Notes: generated by a model from the letters alone, not told the origin. 52,158 bases of DNA from Propionibacterium acidifaciens DSM 21887 (GCF_000426605.1 NZ_AUFR01000002.1:1-52158); one strand, 5' to 3'. Shown: positions 43,497 to 52,158, numbered from the stretch's first letter. Program-made: numbers and translations.

Positions 43497-44638
43497 CCGC
43501 CGGCCGGCGGCCCTCGTCGACCGGACGGGTCGTGGCCGAGGTCCTCGACGCCGCCCGCCTCAGCGAGCTCGTCGGCCGCGAGGTGCGCGCCGCGCGCATC
43601 CGGGTCAAGCCGGGCTCGTCCGTCGTCCTGGCCCTGACGGACCCCGGGACCGGCCTGGCCGACGGCTGGGCCAGGGTGCTGTGGCCGGACGGGCTGTCCA
43701 AGGCCGTCAAGGCCGAGCGCAGGGCCGCCGGGCTCGGACTGGTCACCGCCCGCCGTCCCCTGGACGGGGGGCTGGCGGGGCTGGTGCTCCAGCACGGCGA
43801 GATCCGCGCCGACCCCCGGCTCCGCCGCCCCCTGGCGCGGGCCGGCCGGGGCGGGTTGCTCGCCGGGCGCCCCGAGGACGCGGCGCTGCGCTACAACCCG
43901 TTCCGGCGCCTCGTCGCCCGCGACGGCGACCGGGTGGTGCGGGTGACGGCCGCCCCGGACCCGCTGGGGGCCGGCCTCCACGCCTTCGTGTCGGACCGGC
44001 TGGCCGTCCCCCGACGGCTCGACGACGGCGCCGACCCGAGCATGGCCGTGCTCCGCCGCACCGGGGACGCCGACCTGGGCGTCCGGCCCGACTCGGTGGC
44101 GGCCCGTCGGGCCGGCGCCCTCTTCGCGGCGCTCCACCGTTCGACGGGCCGGCTGCCGGACGGGCTGCGCGAGGCGCTGGCCCGCAGGGCCGTCGACCCG
44201 CAGCGCCAGGCGGCGGCCCACGCCGGCGTCCTCGACGCGCTCGACCCCGGGCTGGCCGATCGGGTGCGCCGGCTCGCCGCGCGCGCCCCGGCGCCGTTGA
44301 CCGGCCCGACGGTGCTCGTGCACGGCGACGCGTCCCCCGACCAGGTGCTCACCGACCGGGACGGCGGGGCCTGGCTCACCGACTTCGACCGCGCCCACCT
44401 GGCGCCCGCCGCCGTCGACCTGGGCTCCTACCTCACGACGTCCGGCGGCGCCGAGGGCCGGGCCTTCCTGGCCGGCTACCGGGAGGCGGGCGGCACGGTC
44501 CCGCCGGAGCCCCAGCTGCGCGCGGCGCGGGCCCGGGCCATGCTGCTGCGCGTCGCCGAGCCCCTGCGGCGGGCCCGTCCCGACTGGCCCGCCCTCGTCG
44601 GCGAGCGGCTCGACCGGCTCGAGGAGGTGCTGCGATGA
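43493..44638 (+). CDS. APH-fold phosphotransferase, first copy
   Basis: A 381-residue kinase-fold protein of the aminoglycoside/choline phosphotransferase group. The catalytic loop reads TVLVHGDASPDQVLTD (HGD, with Gln where many have Asn) and the metal-binding motif is AWLTDFDRAHLAPAAVDLGSYL. The N-lobe is poorly conserved, with KPGSSVVLALT as a possible Lys strand. Start overlaps the ABC stop as ATGA. Antibiotic resistance is unlikely in this setting; phosphorylation of a sugar, amino sugar or lipid head group used by the pathway fits better. It is a divergent relative of the next gene, not a recent copy. Confidence 0.82.
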   Translation: MTAGRRPSSTGRVVAEVLDAARLSELVGREVRAARIRVKPGSSVVLALTDPGTGLADGWARVLWPDGLSKAVKAERRAAGLGLVTARRPLDGGLAGLVLQHGEIRADPRLRRPLARAGRGGLLAGRPEDAALRYNPFRRLVARDGDRVVRVTAAPDPLGAGLHAFVSDRLAVPRRLDDGADPSMAVLRRTGDADLGVRPDSVAARRAGALFAALHRSTGRLPDGLREALARRAVDPQRQAAAHAGVLDALDPGLADRVRRLAARAPAPLTGPTVLVHGDASPDQVLTDRDGGAWLTDFDRAHLAPAAVDLGSYLTTSGGAEGRAFLAGYREAGGTVPPEPQLRAARARAMLLRVAEPLRRARPDWPALVGERLDRLEEVLR

Positions 44639-45636
44639 CGAGCGAGGCGCTGGCGGCCCTGCGCGGCCTCGTGGGGGTCGTCCGGGCATGGCCGGGGCGC
44701 CGCGGCGCCGTCGTCCTCGAACGGCGCGGCGACGACGGGCTGCTGCGCGCCGGCCGTGTGGGGGCCGACGGGCGCGTCGAGCTCGCCGACTACGCCGCCG
44801 ACCCCCGCCTGCCCGAGCTGGTGCCGCCTCCGGACGGGGCGCTCGTCGTGCACCGCCTCCACCGGCGGGCCGTCGTGCTGCGCGCCGACCGTGCGGTCAA
44901 GCTGCTGCGGCCCGGACGCGCCCGGCCGCTCGTCGCGGCCTCGCGGCGCCTCGGCGGGCCGTGCGAGGGCACCGGGCTGCGGGTCGCCCGGGTGCTCGCC
45001 GCGACCGACGCCCGCGTCGAGCTCTCCCTGCTGGCCGGACGAAGCCTTCACGAGCTCGGCGACGACGGTCTCGACGGCTGGGCGCGGCTCGCCGAGGCCT
45101 GGCCGCGGATCGCCGCGCGCCCCGATCTGGCCGATTCCGGGCACACCGGGGCCGACGAGGTCGCGGTGCTCGCCCGCTGGCTCGCCGCGGCGGGGGAGCA
45201 CGGGGCGCTGGGGCGCCTCGACGCGCTGCGCCGGGCCGTGGAGCGGGTGTGCGCCGAGCTCGTCGCATCCGCCGATCCGCCGGCGCTGCTGCACCGGGAC
45301 CTGCACGACGGGCAGCTGCTCTGGGACGGGCGGGAGCTCGGCGTCCTCGACCTGGACACCGTCGCCCGCGGCGAGGCCGCCCTCGACGTGGGGAACCTGC
45401 TCGCGCACGCCGAACTGGGCAGGCTGACGGGCGCCCTCGGCGCCCCGGCGCACCGGCGGGTCCGCGGCCACCTGGCGGAGCTCGCCGCTCGGACGGGCGC
45501 GCGCCCGGCGCGCGTCGACTGCTACCGGCGGGCCGCCCGCCTGCGGCTGGCCCTCGTCCACGCGTTCCGGCCGGCGGCCGACTGGTGGCTCCCGGAGTGG
45601 GTCGAGGCCTGCCTGGCGTCGGCCGAGCCGCCCTGA
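44635..45636 (+). CDS. APH-fold phosphotransferase, second copy
   Basis: A 333-residue relative of the preceding kinase. The catalytic loop is ALLHRDLHDGQLLWDG (HRD, then Gln) and the metal motif LGVLDLDTVARGEAALDVGNLL. RAVVLRADRAVKLLRPG may contain the ATP-binding Lys of the N-lobe, so this copy looks more complete than the first. Start overlaps the previous stop as ATGA and its end closes the coupled block; ugd follows after 105 bp with its own strong Shine-Dalgarno. Two consecutive APH-type kinases in a glycosyltransferase operon are unusual and point to two different phosphorylated intermediates or to a regulatory pair. Confidence 0.82.
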   Translation: MTSEALAALRGLVGVVRAWPGRRGAVVLERRGDDGLLRAGRVGADGRVELADYAADPRLPELVPPPDGALVVHRLHRRAVVLRADRAVKLLRPGRARPLVAASRRLGGPCEGTGLRVARVLAATDARVELSLLAGRSLHELGDDGLDGWARLAEAWPRIAARPDLADSGHTGADEVAVLARWLAAAGEHGALGRLDALRRAVERVCAELVASADPPALLHRDLHDGQLLWDGRELGVLDLDTVARGEAALDVGNLLAHAELGRLTGALGAPAHRRVRGHLAELAARTGARPARVDCYRRAARLRLALVHAFRPAADWWLPEWVEACLASAEPP

Positions 45637-45741
45637 GTCGACCGCCGCGGCACCGCCGCGGGCCCGCGACGGGCACCGCGCCCCGGTCGGCACCGCCGGG
45701 GCGGGAACCACCGACACGAGCACCACGGAAGGAAGGACATC

Positions 45742-47127
45742 ATGCGGATCACCGTTCTGGGATGCGGCTACCTGGGAGCCGTGCACGCGGCCGCCATGGC
45801 GGCGCTGGGCCACGACGTGCTGGGCGTCGACGTCGACGCCGATCGGGTCGGCGCCCTCGCGGCGGGTCGGCCGCCCTTCTACGAGCCCGGCCTGGCCGAG
45901 CTCCTCGAGCGCGTCACCCGAGAGGGGTGTCTGCGGTTCGCCGTCGCGCCGGCCTCCGAGCAGCTCGCCCGCGCCGAGCTGCACTTCATCACCGTCGGCA
46001 CCCCGCAGTCCGATGACGGCTCCGCCGACCTGAGCCACGTGGAGGCCGCCGTCGAGGCGCTCCGAGGGGCCCTGCCCGCCGGCTCGGGGGCCGTCGTCGT
46101 GGGCAAGTCGACGGTGCCGGTGGGCACCGCGTCGCGCCTCGCCGAGTCGCTGGCGCCGCGCGGGGCGGCCCTGGTGTGGAACCCCGAGTTCCTGCGCGAG
46201 GGCCGTGCCGTCGAGGACACCCTCCACCCCGACCGCATCGTCTACGGGCTGCCCGGGGACCCGGTGCTCGCCCGCCGGGGGCAGGAGGCGCTCGACGCCG
46301 TCTACGCGCCCCTGCTCGCCGAGGGCGTCCCCCGCATCGTGACGAACCACCCCACCGCGGAGCTCGTCAAGGTCGCCGCCAACTCCTTCCTCGCCACGAA
46401 GATCAGTTTCATCAACGCCATGGCCGAGGTGTGCGAGGCGACCGGCGGCGACGTCGTGGCGCTCGCCGAGGCCCTCGGGTACGACGAGCGCATCGGCGCG
46501 GCCTTCCTGCGCGCCGGCGTCGGCTTCGGCGGCGGCTGCCTGCCGAAGGACATCCGCGCCTTCGTCGCCCGCGCCGAGGAGCTGGGCGTCCGGGAGGCCG
46601 TCTCCTTCCTGGAGCAGGTCGACGCCATCAACCGGCGCCGTCGCGATCGCGTCGTGGCCCTTGCCGAGCGCTGCCTGGGCGGTTCCCCCGAGGGGGCGCG
46701 GGTCGTCGTGCTGGGCGCCGCCTTCAAACCCGACAGCGACGACATCCGCGACTCCCCGGCCCTGGAGGTCGCGCGGCGCCTGCACGAGCGGGGGGCCCGG
46801 GTGCGCGTGTGCGACCCGCGGGCCCTCGACGCCGTACGGCGCCACCACCGGGGGCTCGAGACGGTCCGCGAGCCCCTGGCGGCCCTCGAGGACGCCGACC
46901 TGGTCCTGCTCCTGACCGAGTGGAACGAGTTCGTCCGCCTCGACCCGGACGAGGCGGCGGACCGGGTCGCGACCCCGGTCGTCATCGACGGCCGCAACGC
47001 CCTGGACGTCCGGCGCTGGCGCGAGGCCGGCTGGACCCATCTGGGGCTCGGCCGGCCCCGGCTCGTGCCGGCGCTCCGGACCCGGGCGCTGCGACGGGCC
47101 CGAAGCCCCCGGAAGGTGCCACGGTAA
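45742..47127 (+). CDS. ugd: UDP-glucose 6-dehydrogenase
   Basis: A 461-residue UDP-glucose/GDP-mannose dehydrogenase, most likely forming UDP-glucuronate from UDP-glucose with two NAD+. N-terminal Rossmann motif GCGYLGAVHAAAMAALGH; KSTVPVGT, NPEFLREG, ANSFLATKISFINAMAEVCE and the active-site cysteine in GVGFGGGCLPKD (about 260) follow; the C-terminal UDP-binding domain has GAAFKPDSDDIRDSPAL and TEWNEF. GGAAGGAAGG precedes ATG 45742. The C-terminal tail is Arg-rich. It supplies uronic acid precursor for the operon upstream. GDP-mannose dehydrogenase is the main alternative but the Lys/Arg pattern favours UDP-glucose. Confidence 0.93.
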   Translation: MRITVLGCGYLGAVHAAAMAALGHDVLGVDVDADRVGALAAGRPPFYEPGLAELLERVTREGCLRFAVAPASEQLARAELHFITVGTPQSDDGSADLSHVEAAVEALRGALPAGSGAVVVGKSTVPVGTASRLAESLAPRGAALVWNPEFLREGRAVEDTLHPDRIVYGLPGDPVLARRGQEALDAVYAPLLAEGVPRIVTNHPTAELVKVAANSFLATKISFINAMAEVCEATGGDVVALAEALGYDERIGAAFLRAGVGFGGGCLPKDIRAFVARAEELGVREAVSFLEQVDAINRRRRDRVVALAERCLGGSPEGARVVVLGAAFKPDSDDIRDSPALEVARRLHERGARVRVCDPRALDAVRRHHRGLETVREPLAALEDADLVLLLTEWNEFVRLDPDEAADRVATPVVIDGRNALDVRRWREAGWTHLGLGRPRLVPALRTRALRRARSPRKVPR

Positions 47128-47136
47128 CCTGTTCGG

Positions 47137-48666
47137 GTGAGTTCCCAGCAGCCGACCGACCCCAGGGGCGAAGAGCCCGAGCAGGACCTTCCCGAGCAGA
47201 TGCGCGTGCGCGCCGCCAAGCGCCGGCGCTGCCTCGAGGCGGGCGGCCAGCCCTATCCGGTCGATCTGCGCAGGACGCACACCCTCGCGCAGGTGCGGGC
47301 CGGCTGGCCCGGCCTGGGGCCCGGCGAGGAGACGGACGACGAGGTGGCCGTCGGCGGGCGCGTCGTCTTCCTCCGCAACTCCGGCAGACTGTGCTTCGCC
47401 ACCCTCCAGGACGGCTTCACCCCCGACGCCGACGCCGAGCGCCTCCAGGTCATGCTCTCGCGCGCCGAGATCGGCGACGAGGCCCTGGCGGGCTGGAAGT
47501 CCGAGGTCGACCTGGGCGACTTCGTGTGGGTGCGCGGACGGGTCGTCGCGTCCCGGCGCGGTGAGCTGTCGGTCATGGCGGCCCAGTGGCGGCTCGCCTC
47601 GAAGGCGCTGCGGCCCCTGCCGGTGCTTCACAAGGGGCTGTCCGAGGAGTCGCGCGTGCGCCAGCGCCACAACGATCTCATCGTCCGTCCCGAGGCGCGC
47701 GCCATGCTGCGCACCAGGGCGCGCATCACCCGCACCATCCGCGAGTCGCTGGAGGCCCAGGGCTACCTGGAGGTCGAGGGCCCGGTGCTCCAGACCCTGC
47801 ACGGCGGCGCGGCGGCGAGGCCCTTCATCACCCACCTGAACGCCTTCGACATCGACATGTACTTGCGCATCGCCCTCGAGCTGCACCTCAAGCGCGTCAT
47901 GGTGGGCGGCGCCGACCGTGTCTACGAGATCGGCCGGGTCTTCCGCAACGAGGGCGTCGACTCCTCGCACAGCCCCGAGTTCACGATGCTCGAGGCCTAT
48001 CAGAGCTGGGGCGACCAGTTCACGATCGCCGAGACCCTCCGGTCGGTCGTCATGGACGTCGCCGACGCCCTCGGCGTCCACCGGATCGAGACCGGGCGCG
48101 GCGTCATCGACCTCGACGGCGAGTGGGCCTGGCTGCCGGTCCACGAGGGGCTGTCCGACAGGCTCGGCCGACGGATCACGCCCGAGACCCCGCTGGAGGA
48201 GCTGCGCGACGCCGCGCGGGCCAACGGCGTCGCCTTCGACGAGGGCTGGGGCCCGCAGAAGATGGTCGTCGAGCTCTTCGGCGAGCTCGTCGAGAAGGAC
48301 CTGATGGCGCCCACCTTCGTCTGCGACTACCCCGAGATCGCCCAGCCGCTGGCCCGCCGCCACCGCTCCAAGCCCGGCTGCATCGAGGCCTGGGACCTCA
48401 TCATCGGCGGCATGGAGCGCGGCACCGGCTTCAGTGAGCTCGTCGACCCCGTCGTCCAGCGCGAGATCCTCATCGCCCAGTCGCTCGCCGCCTCGGCCGG
48501 CGACCCCGAGGCCATGCAGCTCGACGAGGACTTCCTGTCCGCCCTCGAGCAGGGCTGCCCGCCCATGGGCGGCCTCGGCCTGGGGATCGACCGGCTCATC
48601 ATGCTGTTCACCGACGCCGGGATCCGCGAGACGATCCTCTTCCCGCTGCTGCGGCCGCAGGGCTGA
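47137..48666 (+). CDS. lysS: Lysyl-tRNA synthetase, class II
   Basis: A 509-residue class II synthetase that charges tRNA-Lys. The N-terminal OB fold for the anticodon spans about 70-165 ([23 protein letters not shown]). Motif 2 reads [28 protein letters not shown], and motif 3 [15 protein letters not shown]. The start is GTG 47137, with no Shine-Dalgarno; TAACCT seven bases upstream suits a -10 box, so the mRNA is probably leaderless, and this -10 overlaps the TAA of ugd. No MprF-like membrane part is attached, so it is not LysX. The gene is likely transcribed separately from the glycoconjugate operon. Confidence 0.95.
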   Translation: MSSQQPTDPRGEEPEQDLPEQMRVRAAKRRRCLEAGGQPYPVDLRRTHTLAQVRAGWPGLGPGEETDDEVAVGGRVVFLRNSGRLCFATLQDGFTPDADAERLQVMLSRAEIGDEALAGWKSEVDLGDFVWVRGRVVASRRGELSVMAAQWRLASKALRPLPVLHKGLSEESRVRQRHNDLIVRPEARAMLRTRARITRTIRESLEAQGYLEVEGPVLQTLHGGAAARPFITHLNAFDIDMYLRIALELHLKRVMVGGADRVYEIGRVFRNEGVDSSHSPEFTMLEAYQSWGDQFTIAETLRSVVMDVADALGVHRIETGRGVIDLDGEWAWLPVHEGLSDRLGRRITPETPLEELRDAARANGVAFDEGWGPQKMVVELFGELVEKDLMAPTFVCDYPEIAQPLARRHRSKPGCIEAWDLIIGGMERGTGFSELVDPVVQREILIAQSLAASAGDPEAMQLDEDFLSALEQGCPPMGGLGLGIDRLIMLFTDAGIRETILFPLLRPQG

Positions 48667-49080
48667 AGCCCGGATGTCTCGTCCGTCGGCGCGATCCGCG
48701 GCTGTCGGAGACCGGCCCGGGGTCGGCGTGGCCGGCTTCACAACCTTCACAACCGCTCCGCGGGGATGGCCTGCCGCTGCGGCTGAGGGACCGGGCGCGG
48801 ACGACGGACCCGTCCCGCTCCTCGTCGGGCTCGACCCCGTGTCCGGGGGCTCCGGAATTCCGGAGCCTTCCCCGCCGGGCCCGAGACCTCCAGCTGGCGC
48901 AGTCGCACCGGGCCGGGGTGGTGGAGCCTCTCCCCGCCGGACCGGAGGGCTCGGCCCCGCGCTCGGGGGCGGGCCCGGGTGTCTCGTTCTCCGTCCGCCG
49001 CGCATTGTGCGCCCGCGCGTGTGAAACCCTGACCGTGGCGAGCGGCGGCCCGCGCCGCCGCCGGCGCCGGAAGGTTCCCC
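48667..49080. other. Spacer with a perfect 20-bp palindrome
   Basis: No gene seen. GGCTCCGGAATTCCGGAGCC at 48848-48867 is a perfect palindrome and could be a terminator stem for lysS or a regulator site for the transporter. CTTCACAAC is repeated at about 48738 and 48747. A GC-rich segment near 48825-48855 recurs loosely at 48945-48975. Confidence 0.6.
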
Positions 49081-50400
49081 ATGCCCAAGCTCCGCAGAGC
49101 CCTGTCCAAGGGCGGCATCCTCGTGTGGGTGCTCGCCGCCATCGTCCTCGCCCTCGTGCTGGGCTCGGTGCGCATCGGCGGCAATCACCTGCTGCCCGTC
49201 GGCGTCGGCCGCGTCTTCGCGACCTTCTCCGACCTGTTCAGCCAGTTCCTCACCTTCTCGATCCCGCTCATCATCGTCGGGCTCGTCACTCCGGCCATCG
49301 CCGACCTCGGGCGCGGCGCCGGGAAGTGGCTCGGCATCACGGCGGCCCTGGCCTACACGTCGACGCTCTTCTCGGGCTTCATCACCTATCTCGTGTGCGC
49401 GCAGGTCTTCCCGCGCCTCCTGGCGAGCACCTCGCTGGGCGACGTCGAGAAGCCGGGCAGCGCCCTGGAGAGCTACTTCACCGTCGAGATGCCGGCGCCG
49501 CTCGAGGTCATGACCGCCCTGCTGCTGTCCTTCGTCCTCGGCATCGGGCTGGGCATGATCCCCCGCGGGGTCCTGCGCAAGGGCTTCGTCGAGTTCCGCG
49601 CCATCATCACGAAGCTCATCGAGCGGATCATCATCCCGCTGCTGCCGCTGCACATCTTCGGCATCTTCCTCAACCTCACCTACACCGGCGAGGCCCTCGC
49701 CGTCGTGAAGACCCTCCTGAGGGTGGTCGTCGTCGTCCTGCTCCTCGAGGTCGTCATCCTCGGCGTCCAGTACTGCGTGGCCGGCGCCTACGGTCGGAAG
49801 AACCCGGTGAGGGCCCTCGCCACGATGCTGCCGGCCTATCTCACCGCCCTGGGCACCTCCTCCTCGGCCGCGACCATCCCCGTCACCCTGCGCCAGACGA
49901 GGCGCAACGGCGTGTCCGGCGCCGTCGCCTCCTTCACCGTGCCGCTGTGCGCGACGATCCACCTGGCCGGCTCCACCTCGAAGATCTTCGCCTTCGCCTA
50001 CGCGATCTCCCTCACCCAGGGCGTGAGCATCTCCACCGCGCAGTGGGTCGGCTTCGTCTTCATGCTCGGCATCACGATGGTGGCCGCACCCGGCGTGCCC
50101 GGCGGCGCCATCATGGCCGCGACCGGTCTGCTGTCCTCGATGCTCGGCTTCGACGACGCCCAGGTGGCCCTCATGATCGCCACCTACATCGCCCTCGACT
50201 CCTTCGGCACCGCCACCAACGTCACCGGCGACGGCGCCCTCGCCATCATCGTCGACCGGATGACCGGCGGCCGGATCAGCGACGGCGGCGACCCCGAGAA
50301 CGCCCGCGAGCTCGCCTTCGACACGACGGCCTATCTCGATGATGTCTCGGCCCCGGGCATGAGCGCCGAGGACCTCGGTGTCCTGCCGAGCACGTCCTAG
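49081..50400 (+). CDS. Dicarboxylate/amino acid:cation symporter (DAACS family)
   Basis: A 439-residue membrane transporter with about eight helices plus two re-entrant loops. The first loop motif is TALGTSSSAATIPVTL (about 260), the serine-rich HP1 tip; TVPLCATIHLAGSTS replaces the usual NMDGT motif in helix 7, and APGVPGGAIMAATGLL is the HP2 region. The NMDGT change to IHLAGS suggests an altered ion site or substrate compared with glutamate and aspartate carriers; it is common in the SstT-like or uncharacterised actinobacterial branch. GGAAGG precedes ATG 49081. No functional partner is nearby. Convergent with the SHOCT gene, their stop codons overlapping by two bases. Confidence 0.9.
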   Translation: MPKLRRALSKGGILVWVLAAIVLALVLGSVRIGGNHLLPVGVGRVFATFSDLFSQFLTFSIPLIIVGLVTPAIADLGRGAGKWLGITAALAYTSTLFSGFITYLVCAQVFPRLLASTSLGDVEKPGSALESYFTVEMPAPLEVMTALLLSFVLGIGLGMIPRGVLRKGFVEFRAIITKLIERIIIPLLPLHIFGIFLNLTYTGEALAVVKTLLRVVVVVLLLEVVILGVQYCVAGAYGRKNPVRALATMLPAYLTALGTSSSAATIPVTLRQTRRNGVSGAVASFTVPLCATIHLAGSTSKIFAFAYAISLTQGVSISTAQWVGFVFMLGITMVAAPGVPGGAIMAATGLLSSMLGFDDAQVALMIATYIALDSFGTATNVTGDGALAIIVDRMTGGRISDGGDPENARELAFDTTAYLDDVSAPGMSAEDLGVLPSTS

Positions 50401-50705
50401 AGGTTCCCGAGCAGTCGTGACTTCGCCACGGTGAACTCCGAGTCGGAGAGGCCCCCCTCGTCGTGGAGCCGGGCCACGTCCCGGAGTTGCTCGGCGATGG
50501 ACGAGGACTCGACCGCGGCGCGTCTGGGCAACTCCGGGGTCGGATCACCGTCGGTGAGGACCGGACTCTCCTGCTCCCGATGGGAGAGCCGGGCCGAGAC
50601 GACGGCCTGACCGGCCTGCTCCAGAGCCCTGCCCGTGTCCTCCTGTTCCCGGCGCACGACGGGAATGATCCCCGAGGTGTCCTGATTCGTCAGGACGTGC
50701 GTCAT
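50397..50705 (-). CDS. Small SHOCT-domain protein
   Basis: A 102-residue protein. The last 35 residues, SIAEQLRDVARLHDEGGLSDSEFTVAKSRLL, are a clear SHOCT (short C-terminal) domain, a two-helix module found at the ends of many unrelated proteins. The rest is hydrophilic without recognisable domain. ATG 50705 lacks a good Shine-Dalgarno and the sequence upstream is decayed DNA, so this may be the 3' fragment of a longer gene. Function unknown. Its stop overlaps that of the convergent symporter. Confidence 0.6.
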   Translation of the reverse strand: MTHVLTNQDTSGIIPVVRREQEDTGRALEQAGQAVVSARLSHREQESPVLTDGDPTPELPRRAAVESSSIAEQLRDVARLHDEGGLSDSEFTVAKSRLLGNL

Positions 50706-51599
50706 GAGGTCGGTGGGATGGTCAGCGTCGACTTACCTGTGGCCGTTCTGGCCGCGTAGCTGATCCCGGAGGCCGCCAGGGTGGTGTCATAGTGTTGAAG
50801 CAACGGTGTTCGTGCCTGTGACAAGGGGGTTGGTGTTGAGACGGTTGCGGGCCAGGACGGACAGCCAAGTCGTTCGGGGAGGGTCTGGCCCAGGGCTGCT
50901 CGGTGCGGCGGATCGCTGATCCGGGCCGGGCCGGTGTCCCTCGGTCGTGTCCCGGGGAATTGCCCGACACGGTGGCAGGGGCGCCTATCGGCCCGGCTAG
51001 GCGGACCAGCAGGTAGCCACCCGACGGTCCCGGCCCAGACCCCGCCGCCTGGAGACAGAGCCGGTGCTGCGCGCCAGGGCCCTGGCCGATCTGGCGAAGT
51101 CCCGCACAACCCGTCCAGGCCGCCGGGAGATTCCATCTGGAGGCTGCGAGCCGGCAGGTGAGACCCTCGGAGAGGGTTTCCGCCGGCAGGAGGTGCCGTC
51201 GTGTCTCACGAGACCATCCGCACGCCTGGATCCACTGTCTCTTCCGGAAGGAGAACTGGCCCATCACGGGATCATGCCGCTACGGCGGCCGGACCTGTCG
51301 GCGTCCTCGTCGCAGGGTCGGCCAGCGGGGAGCCTCCATCATCGGGACGGGGAAGGCACCGGGGAGCGTCCTGACGACGTGCGGGGCCGCCGGGAGTCGC
51401 GGCTGGGAGGGTGATCCCGTCACAGGTCAAGGACGGGGCCTCGGCGGCGGCGATGCTCATGGAACGGACGACCAGGTTCGTCAAGATCGTGGCCCTGCCC
51501 CTGGGCAAGAAGCCCGATGGCCTGGCTGTCAAGCCTTGGGTTTTGTGTGGAGTGCTTGGTGTTTTTCGGACAGTGGGTGAAATGATCGTGAGGTAGAAT
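50706..51599. other. Decayed region between the SHOCT gene and the right IS remnant
   Basis: Open frames here look unlike real genes: no Shine-Dalgarno, irregular codon use and no recognisable motif. The minus strand near 50710-50900 carries peptide-like scraps (TPLLQHYDTTLAASGISYAAR) whose origin I do not know. Placed next to an IS630 end, the stretch is probably mobile-element debris. Confidence 0.4.
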
Positions 51600-52158
51600 T
51601 ATGGCTGTCATGAAACAAAATCGTTTCTGGTTTCGCGGGGCGGGGAGGTGTTCGGAGTCGTGGTCGAAGGCACGGCCGGTGATGTGTGAGGCGAATGTTT
51701 CGAGGGTTTCTTCGGGGGTCTCGTGCTGGATGGTGGTGGTGTTGTTCTTGGCCGTGTTCCGGACGTGCTCGGCGGGGTTGTGGTCGGGCGCGTACGGCGG
51801 CAGGAAAACAGGGGTGATGCGCTCCAGCAGCCGGCCGGGCTCGTGGAGGCCGGTCAACGCTTTCGCATGGTGGAAGCGGGCGTTGTCCGGGACGACCGCG
51901 GTCTTGCCGGTGCCGGTTTCTTGTTGGAGCGGGTCCGGTGCGAGGGTCGTCTGCCAGGTGTTCTGGTTCTGCTCGGTCGGGTACGGCGTGACTGTTCTGC
52001 TGGTCGGGGAGGGCGTCGGGGAAGGACTGGGACGTCTTCTGCCGGTCCACGGACGGTCTGGTGCGTTGTCCTTTCGGGGGCTGCATGCGGCGGGTCCAGG
52101 CCTCGTGCTCGGGGCGGGCCTCAGTCTTGCGGTGTGGGCCTTCCGGCCCTGATCCAAC
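51600..52158 (-). pseudogene. IS630-family transposase remnant, 3' part with terminal repeat
   Basis: The minus strand encodes the C-terminal half of an IS630 transposase: VVPDNARFHHAKALTGLHEPG with the second catalytic Asp and VFLPPYAPDHNPAEHVRNTAKNN with the third acidic position. Upstream, EHEAWTRRMQPPKGQRT and SVDRQKTSQSFPDAL lie in another frame, so a shift occurs near 51992-52003. Substitutions such as WN to RN after AEHV suggest decay. The plus strand from 51600 (TATGGCTGTCATGAAACA) is the terminal repeat, matching the left copy at 725-757. The transposase part shared with the left copy (1-120) is similar but clearly diverged, so they are two different insertions. Confidence 0.85.

Noticed and set aside
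43493-45636. Aminoglycoside resistance genes
   Set aside because: Fold is that of APH, but the genes are embedded in a coupled glycosyltransferase/exporter operon and the catalytic loops differ from resistance enzymes.
44476-49962. 1828-codon minus-strand open frame across the kinase, ugd and lysS genes
   Set aside because: It crosses several well-defined plus-strand genes and spacers and has only GC-driven composition, so it is an artefact of high GC.
50722-51267. Minus-strand open frame in the right-hand spacer
   Set aside because: No conserved motif, no ribosome site and irregular codon use; treated as decayed DNA.

Overview
The window is very GC-rich DNA (about 70% by eye) with dense coding, many ATGA-type gene overlaps, GTG starts and several apparently leaderless genes. 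This fits a facultatively or strictly anaerobic Gram-positive actinobacterium. A single-chain pyruvate:ferredoxin oxidoreductase with an Fe-S flavoprotein, an Rhs protein with a WXG100/ESX-like N-terminus, and IS630-type transposases would suit Actinomycetaceae or Propionibacteriaceae. No rRNA or core phylogenetic marker except lysS is present, so the family is an inference.

Layout. 1-8.8 kb is an accessory polymorphic-toxin locus. It holds a frameshifted IS630 transposase at the left edge, an orphan Hint-remnant/toxin fragment with its presumed immunity gene (clearly lower GC), a second immunity candidate with an S1-like look, and a 1931-residue Rhs protein. 8.8-15.4 kb is a three-gene anaerobic electron-transfer operon: GltD-like Fe-S flavoprotein, NifJ-type PFOR and a dihydroorotate-dehydrogenase-like protein. 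15.7-17 kb is a DUF2975/XRE pair whose DUF2975 frame is broken by an 8-bp tandem duplication. 17.3-23.7 kb is a nucleoside salvage locus: ribokinase and LacI regulator on the minus strand, then two nucleoside hydrolases and a CNT-type transporter on the plus strand, with a perfect LacI-type operator between the divergent arms. The spacers of this region carry a family of 80-bp inverted-repeat elements that I cannot assign.

23.7-37.6 kb is a mixture: a broken azlC-azlD pair, an NYN-domain protein, a GH31 glycosidase, a FUSC-type membrane protein divergent from a MarR/GH13 pair, an NmrA-type reductase, a TetR plus heterodimeric ABC exporter operon, and a small cupin. 38.0-47.1 kb is a tightly coupled operon of unknown product: a GT28-like/GT4 fusion, a GT4, an ABC exporter and two APH-fold kinases, each start overlapping the previous stop, followed by UDP-glucose dehydrogenase. 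It looks like assembly and export of a uronic-acid-containing glycoconjugate, and is my best candidate for an undescribed pathway. DtxR-like boxes flank the cupin just upstream. 47.1-50.7 kb carries lysS, a DAACS-family symporter and a SHOCT-domain protein. The right end is decayed DNA and a second, degenerate IS630 copy whose terminal repeat matches the one at the left end.

Several genes (transposase, DUF2975, azlC, azlD) carry small indels, some in homopolymers. Either these loci are decaying or the sequence has local errors; this matters before any of them is called a pseudogene. I saw no tRNA, rRNA or CRISPR array.
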